A stretch of 11,037 nt of DNA, from positions 1 through 11,037 of the forward strand of contig JAUVNZ010000032.1 of NCBI GenBank assembly GCA_030599435.1, written 5' to 3'. Position numbers and translations under genes: made by a program. This DNA is from Gammaproteobacteria bacterium (GTDB taxonomy: Bacteria > Pseudomonadota > Gammaproteobacteria > SZUA-152). How positions within the stretch are numbered: position 1 is the first letter of the stretch; each line of letters opens with the position of its first letter. The notes under the pieces were generated by a model. The model had not been told where the DNA came from. It saw nothing but the letters and a program-made list of their open reading frames with translations, and made no database searches. This document shows positions 7,048-11,037 of the stretch, piece after piece.

Positions 7048-8577
7048 CTACGCCAGCTGATCATCGGCCACAAAATATTTAGGATCTTCAATCACGTTTA
7101 CTTCCACCAGATCACCAGCTTTGGTCAGTAATTTCTGACACTCAGGACTTAAATGCCGTAGGTGCAGGCGTTTTCCAATTTTAAGATAACGTTCAGCAAG
7201 TGCGTCAATGGCTTCTATAGCGGAGTGATCGTAGACGCGGGATTTTTGAAATTCCACGATCACATCATCCGGATCATTCTTTGGATCAAAAAGATCGCTA
7301 AAGTTTTTTACCGAAGCAAAAAACAGCGGGCCTTCCACTTCATAAATTTTACCGCCCATTCCATTGAGCATGGTTGTAACATTAATGTGTTTGGCGTGCT
7401 GCCATGCGAAGACAAGTGCGGAAACGATAACACCGACTACCACAGCGATAGCCAGATCTGTTGCAACAGTAACAGCTGAGACGAGAATAAGAATAAAGGC
7501 ATCGGCGCGTGGTACTTTGCCAAGTATGCGTAAGCTGGACCATTCAAAAGTACCGATAACCACAATGAACATAACACCGACCAATGCAGCAATGGGAATT
7601 TGTTCAATCAGGCTGGAAGCAAAAAGAATAAAAGCAAGCAAGGCTAAGGCGGCAGTAATGCCGGATAACCGACCTCGACCACCAGAGTTTACGTTGATCA
7701 TACTCTGCCCGATCATTGCACAACCGCCCATGCCGCCGAAGAAACCCGTGGTGATATTGGCGACCCCCTGTCCAATACATTCTTTATTACCGCGCCCACG
7801 TGTGTCGGTAAGTTCGTCAATTAATGTAAGCGTCAAGAGTGATTCAATCAGGCCTATAGCAGCGAGGATGATCGAATAAGGCAAAATGATCCACAAGGTC
7901 TCCAGAGTGAATGGAACTACAGGAAGATGGAAGTTTGGCAAGCCACCGGCGATGGAAGCCACATCGCCCACGGTTTTGGTTTCCAGTCCCAGACCAATAA
8001 CAATTAGACTTACCACCACGATGGCTGCGAGCGAAGAGGGTATGGCCTTAGTGAGCTTGGGCAGGAAATGAATAATGCTCATGGTGAGGAAAATCAATCC
8101 CAGCATTACCCATAACGAAGCGCCACTCATCCACTGTATGCTGCCATCAGGGCTGGGTGTCTGAAAACTATTTAATTGCGCCAGAAATATCACAATCGCC
8201 AGGCCGTTAACGAAACCCAGCATGACCGGATGTGGCACCATGCGGATAAACTTACCCATATGTAAAACGCCTGCGCTAATCTGGATAAGCCCCATCAGTA
8301 CCACAGCGGCGAACAGGTATTCCACACCGTGGTCAGCTACCAGAGCGACCATCACCACGGCCAGGGCACCAGTGGCACCAGATATCATGCCCGGGCGGCC
8401 ACCAATGGCTGCGGTAATTAGCCCTACCATGAAAGCAGCGTAAAGTCCCACCAGTGGCTCCACTCCAGCCACAAAGGCAAAAGCAACGGCTTCTGGTACC
8501 AGAGCCAGTGCGACTGTCAGGCCAGATAAAATATCATTTTTAATATTGCGTGTGGGCGCAGCGTGGGGTTCAAACAT
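7048..8577 (-). CDS. SulP-family inorganic anion transporter with STAS domain
   Basis: A 509-residue inner-membrane transporter of the SLC26/SulP family. Residues about 12-392 hold the hydrophobic transport domain, with the family blocks [19 protein letters not shown] (17-35), GLYAAF (44-49), [17 protein letters not shown] (60-76), [18 protein letters not shown] (114-131) and [20 protein letters not shown] (281-300). Residues about 400-500 are the cytoplasmic STAS domain, with [19 protein letters not shown] (439-457). Family members carry sulfate, bicarbonate, chloride or dicarboxylates, usually as proton or sodium symporters or exchangers. The substrate is not decidable here, so names such as sulfate permease or BicA would go too far. 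The ATG at 8577 follows GAGG at six bases. The gene converges on the GGDEF-EAL gene with only 17 bases between stops and no clear terminator there. Its composition is G+C-richer than the receptor gene. Confidence 0.94.
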   Translation of the reverse strand: MFEPHAAPTRNIKNDILSGLTVALALVPEAVAFAFVAGVEPLVGLYAAFMVGLITAAIGGRPGMISGATGALAVVMVALVADHGVEYLFAAVVLMGLIQISAGVLHMGKFIRMVPHPVMLGFVNGLAIVIFLAQLNSFQTPSPDGSIQWMSGASLWVMLGLIFLTMSIIHFLPKLTKAIPSSLAAIVVVSLIVIGLGLETKTVGDVASIAGGLPNFHLPVVPFTLETLWIILPYSIILAAIGLIESLLTLTLIDELTDTRGRGNKECIGQGVANITTGFFGGMGGCAMIGQSMINVNSGGRGRLSGITAALALLAFILFASSLIEQIPIAALVGVMFIVVIGTFEWSSLRILGKVPRADAFILILVSAVTVATDLAIAVVVGVIVSALVFAWQHAKHINVTTMLNGMGGKIYEVEGPLFFASVKNFSDLFDPKNDPDDVIVEFQKSRVYDHSAIEAIDALAERYLKIGKRLHLRHLSPECQKLLTKAGDLVEVNVIEDPKYFVADDQLA

Positions 8578-8613
8578 GGGAGCCTCGGTGTGATGTAATG
8601 ACGCACTTGCTTA

Positions 8614-8651
8614 TGGCAACAATCTTTTGGCAACAATAGTGCAATAGTGCA
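8614..8651. repeat. Short imperfect tandem repeats upstream of the SulP gene
   Basis: TGGCAACAAT occurs at 8614-8623 and again at 8628-8637 (period 14), followed directly by two tandem copies of ATAGTGCA (8636-8643 and 8644-8651). The array lies 37-74 bases upstream of the SulP start, within its likely promoter. It may be a slippage product or a set of direct-repeat protein sites. Confidence 0.6.
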
Positions 8652-8679
8652 ACAGGAGCGCGGATTTTACAGGAGAAAT

Positions 8680-8772
8680 ATGGGACTCGATAGGTTGTTT
8701 CTTATACAAAAAGATTTAGGCGCCTATACAGTGAGTGTATTAGGGGGTGTAGTTAGCGGAAAGCTTGCGTAA
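8680..8772 (+). CDS. Possible 30-residue small ORF
   Basis: ATG at 8680 is preceded by AGGAG at 8671-8675 with a four-base gap, the best-looking ribosome binding site in this intergenic region. The frame runs 30 codons to TAA at 8770-8772 and would encode a short peptide beginning MGLDRLFLIQKDLG, with a hydrophobic second half (YTVSVLGGVVSG). It ends 37 bases before the next gene on the same strand. It could be a small protein, a leader peptide for the downstream gene, or chance. No family is recognised. Confidence 0.3.
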   Translation: MGLDRLFLIQKDLGAYTVSVLGGVVSGKLA

Positions 8773-8809
8773 TATTATGTTCTTGTTGAAATAAGTAGGA
8801 AAAATAACA

Positions 8810-9364
8810 ATGGCAATGATCCCGGAACGTGATCAGCAAGTACGTCAGGCACATGCGACTCTGATTCATCAGGTTGTCAAAGCCTGCCAAAATCAGGAAG
8901 CAGCAGTTGAATTGAAGGCTGTGTTAGATGTTGCATTGCAGCAGGGCTGGAATGATCTGGTCAATACTATTCAGCTTATTGTGAAAGGTAACCGAGATGC
9001 ATCCATGCTTAATGTGTTGGACGAAGAAGACTCTGTAATAATTAAATCAATTCTGGATGGATTACAAAATCCGGAAACGCTTCCCGATATTGCTGAGCAA
9101 GGGGATGCCACTATGGCCGCCCCGGGTCTGGCGCAAATAATTCATGCTGCTGGTGCGGGTGATGCGCAGGCCCTGCAGGCTATCTCCACGATGGCGGAAC
9201 AAATGACATCTGCTCCTGGTGATATGGCACGGTTGGGTGGCAACATAAAACGCCTGGTGGATGGAGAACGTGATGCTGATATTTTGTGTAAGGGGATGGG
9301 ACCCAGTGGAGAGCAGTTAATGCTTAATCTTATAGACGAGCTAAATAAGCTTGCCCCACAATAA
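8810..9364 (+). CDS. Unrecognised helical protein with an internal duplication
   Basis: A 184-residue protein with no signal peptide or membrane segment, rich in Ala, Leu, Gln, Asp and Glu, and likely all-helical and cytoplasmic. It contains two related halves: residues about 31-86 and about 118-179. The clearest match aligns IQLIVKGNRDASML...IIKSILDGL (54-85) with IKRLVDGERDADIL...LMLNLIDEL (146-178), sharing the pattern hydrophobic-VxG-x-RDA-x-hydrophobic and then a Leu/Ile-rich closing helix ending in D-x-L. A less ordered stretch (87-106) links them. ATG at 8810 follows AGGA at nine bases; a second in-frame ATG at 8816 is possible. It is read divergently from the SulP gene and is followed by a possible weak terminator, so it is probably its own transcription unit. 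I do not recognise the family and assign no function. Confidence 0.85.
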   Translation: MAMIPERDQQVRQAHATLIHQVVKACQNQEAAVELKAVLDVALQQGWNDLVNTIQLIVKGNRDASMLNVLDEEDSVIIKSILDGLQNPETLPDIAEQGDATMAAPGLAQIIHAAGAGDAQALQAISTMAEQMTSAPGDMARLGGNIKRLVDGERDADILCKGMGPSGEQLMLNLIDELNKLAPQ

Positions 9365-9657
9365 AAATGAGGAGGTGTTAAATCGCTGATTAGTTTTTAG
9401 TAAATTTTTCGACAACCACTTCTTTGTACCGAACCTGGTGCTGTCTCCTCCTTAGAGCCTATTATCAGCTCTATACCTCTGTTTTTCTTATGTTTATCCC
9501 TATTATTTTATTTCGAAACTGACAGGTTTTACCCTTAAGAATCATATGGATTAGCCGCTAGAGCTTATTGGAGGCTTATGTTGTGGGCGCGCTAGATTAA
9601 CTGTGTGCGCTTCCCAATATGACTGGAAATCAACGAGTAAGCAAAAAAGGTAATATT
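9365..9657. other. 293-base A+T-rich intergenic region
   Basis: No gene of credible size was found here. The left part holds TGAGGAGG (9368-9375), which can pair with CCTCCTTA (9447-9454; eight pairs including one G-U), and a hairpin overlapping its right arm (9453-9473). The right part must carry the promoter of the rhodanese-receptor operon, but no strong -35/-10 pair stands out. GGAGG at about 9570 precedes an ATG that meets a stop after five codons. Confidence 0.5.
9453..9486 (+). terminator. Weak possible terminator after the duplicated-domain protein
   Basis: TAGAGC (9453-9458) and GCTCTA (9468-9473) form a six-pair stem with a nine-base loop. A run of five T follows only at 9482-9486, eight bases beyond the stem. 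The stem is short and the T run displaced, so it is a poor intrinsic terminator if it is one at all. Confidence 0.3.
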
Positions 9658-10104
9658 ATGAATAAGTTAGATAATATTTGTTTTTATATAGCTTTAGTAG
9701 TTTGCATTTTTATGTTGCCCGGTACGGCGGTTGCGAAAGAAATGCCTCTCAGCCCTGATTCAATTAAAGGCACCACCAAGGTAAATGCTGAAGGTGTTAT
9801 TGAATTAGTGGAAAAGCATGACAATCTGATCATGGTCGATTCCCGCATTACAGCAGATCGAAAACAGGGTTACATTGAAGGCTCAATTGGTTTGCCGGAT
9901 ATTGATACCAGCTGTGATTCTTTAGCCAAAATTATCCCGAAAAAAAATAGTATGACCTTATTTTACTGTAATGGCATCAAGTGCGGCCGAAGCGTTAAGG
10001 CCAGTAAGATTGCCGTCGGTTGTGGTTATAAAAACCTTTTCTGGTTTCGTGGTGGTTATGCTGAGTGGCTGGAAAAAGGGTACCCGGTTGTTAACAAAAA
10101 TTAA
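9658..10104 (+). CDS. Exported single-domain rhodanese-like protein
   Basis: A 148-residue protein with a signal peptide (hydrophobic core IALVVCIFML, likely cut after TAVA at residue 26) and one rhodanese domain at about 40-145. Rhodanese hallmarks are MVDSR (59-63), GYIEGSIGLPD (71-81; the GHIPGAINIP-type block), the active loop YCNGIKCGRS (103-112) with catalytic-position Cys104, and FWFRGGYAEW (128-137; the GG-x-x-W block). Rhodaneses carry a sulfane sulfur as a cysteine persulfide and pass it to a thiol or other acceptor; some relatives only bind. A second loop cysteine, Cys109, could form a disulfide or relay with Cys104; Cys86 and Cys122 are also in the mature chain. The ATG at 9658 is preferred over the in-frame ATG at 9619: AAGG lies seven bases before it, and it places the signal peptide at the N-terminus. 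The gene lies 47 bases before a membrane receptor gene, suggesting a shared operon and a periplasmic partnership. Confidence 0.9.
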   Translation: MNKLDNICFYIALVVCIFMLPGTAVAKEMPLSPDSIKGTTKVNAEGVIELVEKHDNLIMVDSRITADRKQGYIEGSIGLPDIDTSCDSLAKIIPKKNSMTLFYCNGIKCGRSVKASKIAVGCGYKNLFWFRGGYAEWLEKGYPVVNKN

Positions 10105-10151
10105 TGATTTGTTTGAGTCGATTACCAGGGATGGTAGCTTTATAAGGTTGT

Positions 10152-11037
10152 ATGCCTAGAAAATATAAATCTTTACGTAATATTCTGATCTCTATCATTC
10201 TTTTGATGGGGCTGGTTTCGGCTGGCCTGATTGCAGTGAGTGAGAATATTTTCCGTAACCTGGTGCGCGAAAGTGAACAGGTGGCCTTGTCTGACCTGGT
10301 CTGGTTAAAGGTAGACGATTTTATAAATGAACATTTTGATAAAACCAAAAAGTTAGGGCTCAGTTTACAAGGTGAACCGATCATTCGAAAATCAATTAAA
10401 GATGGTGAGGTTGACACGATATCAAAGTTGCTCAATAGCCAGTTTCATCAGTATTTTGTGACTGCAGGAATCATCGATCTAAAAAAAATATATGTATTAG
10501 ATAAAAAATACAATTATCTCGCAGAGTCTACAGAGGTCGTTAGGAAAACTGGAGCCAATCGCTTGCCGTGTACGAGTGTTTTGTCGCAAGCCAAAGCTCG
10601 TAAAGGGGCGGCAAGACTCAGACCGACTTATTCTTTTTGTTCAGAGGTTAACCAACGCTACAATTTTATTACAATTGTGCCCATTGGTACGTTAAGTCCA
10701 AAGGGTTACATTATGTTGTTGACCGATTTCTCATCTGTTTTGAAAAATATAGAAAGAGATTTAGGAATACCAGTTCTATTGCGTTACCCCGATGGTGTAG
10801 ATGCTTATCAGTCCGAAGCCTGGAATGAGTTAGGAATGTCTGAAGCCCATATAAGCGTCGAGCATAAACTGAAGGATGAGAATGGAAACGTCGTACTTCA
10901 AGTGTTTGTCAGACGAAATGTCGCGGTTTTCCAGCAGCAATGGGATAAAACTGGTTTGTATGTCCTATTGGCTTCGATTATTTTTATATTGTTAGCGGTC
11001 ATTGGTTCGTTGTTTGTTTTAAGAAAGGGGCTGCATC
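10152..11037 (+). CDS. Membrane receptor, N-terminal sensor part (cut by window edge)
   Basis: An ATG at 10152 with TAAGG four bases upstream opens a frame that stays open to the window end, giving 295 residues. Membrane helix 1 is at about 9-29, a periplasmic domain of about 240 residues follows (30-268), and helix 2 is at about 269-290, ending in RKGLH at the edge. The periplasmic part has the look of a Cache-type extracellular sensor (an N-terminal long helix, then strands such as IIDLKKIYVLDKKYNYLAES, 107-126), but I cannot prove the family. It carries two cysteines, Cys140 (RLPC) and Cys163 (SFC), 23 residues apart, which could form a disulfide or react with a thiol or persulfide. The output domain is outside the window; a GGDEF/EAL, histidine kinase or chemoreceptor output is possible. 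It follows the rhodanese gene by 47 bases, the same order as the binding protein and receptor at 3527-7030. The two sensor domains do not obviously match by eye. Confidence 0.85.
   Translation, partial: MPRKYKSLRNILISIILLMGLVSAGLIAVSENIFRNLVRESEQVALSDLVWLKVDDFINEHFDKTKKLGLSLQGEPIIRKSIKDGEVDTISKLLNSQFHQYFVTAGIIDLKKIYVLDKKYNYLAESTEVVRKTGANRLPCTSVLSQAKARKGAARLRPTYSFCSEVNQRYNFITIVPIGTLSPKGYIMLLTDFSSVLKNIERDLGIPVLLRYPDGVDAYQSEAWNELGMSEAHISVEHKLKDENGNVVLQVFVRRNVAVFQQQWDKTGLYVLLASIIFILLAVIGSLFVLRKGLH

Noticed and set aside
7022..7048. Shared terminator between the converging receptor and SulP genes
   Set aside because: Only a weak TAACA/TGTTA pairing is present, with no G+C-rich stem or T run.
7364..7879. 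Plus-strand open frame of 171 codons
   Set aside because: It lies wholly inside the SulP gene on the other strand; its Thr/Pro/Arg-rich translation is typical of an antisense shadow, and the SulP frame is certain.
9619..9657. N-terminal extension of the rhodanese from the ATG at 9619
   Set aside because: It would put 13 polar residues ahead of the signal peptide and lacks a ribosome binding site; the ATG at 9658 has AAGG at seven bases.
9365..9657. Cyclic di-GMP (GEMM) riboswitch before the rhodanese-receptor operon
   Set aside because: The conserved GEMM core sequence pattern was not found in this region or in 3147-3526.
10091..10435. Minus-strand frame of 114 codons
   Set aside because: It overlaps the rhodanese end and the receptor start on the other strand; both of those have signal or membrane features and ribosome binding sites.

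Overview
The window looks like a piece of a gammaproteobacterial chromosome. The clearest marker is a prolyl-tRNA synthetase N-terminus of the long bacterial (E. coli-like) type. Other signs are a lipoprotein with a normal lipobox, AGGA/AAGG-type ribosome binding sites, a CRP/Vfr-like palindrome and large GGDEF-EAL receptors. No tRNA, rRNA, CRISPR array, insertion sequence or phage gene was seen. The species cannot be named from this sequence alone.

Layout. (1) Bases 1-3146 are housekeeping-like and all on the minus strand. They hold the 5' part of proS (cut by the left edge), preceded by a perfect 12-bp inverted repeat next to its start, then what looks like an operon read right to left: SAM methyltransferase, nadC (8-base overlap), small lipoprotein, and a strong intrinsic terminator at about 808-829. 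(2) Bases 3147-3526 are a divergent intergenic region with a CRP-like palindrome and other inverted repeats. (3) Bases 3527-7030, plus strand, hold a two-gene signalling module: a secreted PstS-fold binding protein with four cysteines, then a membrane receptor with HAMP, GGDEF and EAL domains whose catalytic motifs are all present. (4) Bases 7048-8577, minus strand, encode a SulP-family anion transporter with a STAS domain, converging on the receptor gene. (5) Bases 8680-9364, plus strand, hold a possible 30-codon small ORF and an unrecognised 184-aa helical protein built from an internal duplication. (6) Bases 9658-11037, plus strand, hold a second two-gene module: an exported single-domain rhodanese, then a membrane receptor with a large periplasmic domain, cut by the right edge just after its second membrane helix.

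How it may work together. Modules 3 and 6 have the same architecture: a soluble periplasmic protein encoded just upstream of a two-helix membrane receptor. In the known NspS/MbaA system of Vibrio cholerae, a periplasmic solute-binding protein controls a GGDEF-EAL receptor and so cyclic di-GMP. Module 3 fits that plan. Module 6 may be a version in which a sulfur-transfer protein (rhodanese) is the periplasmic partner. The rhodanese-receptor pair and the cysteine-rich binding protein are the most interesting items. A sulfur or redox stimulus is an inference, encouraged by the cysteines and weakly by the SulP transporter, but not shown by the sequence.
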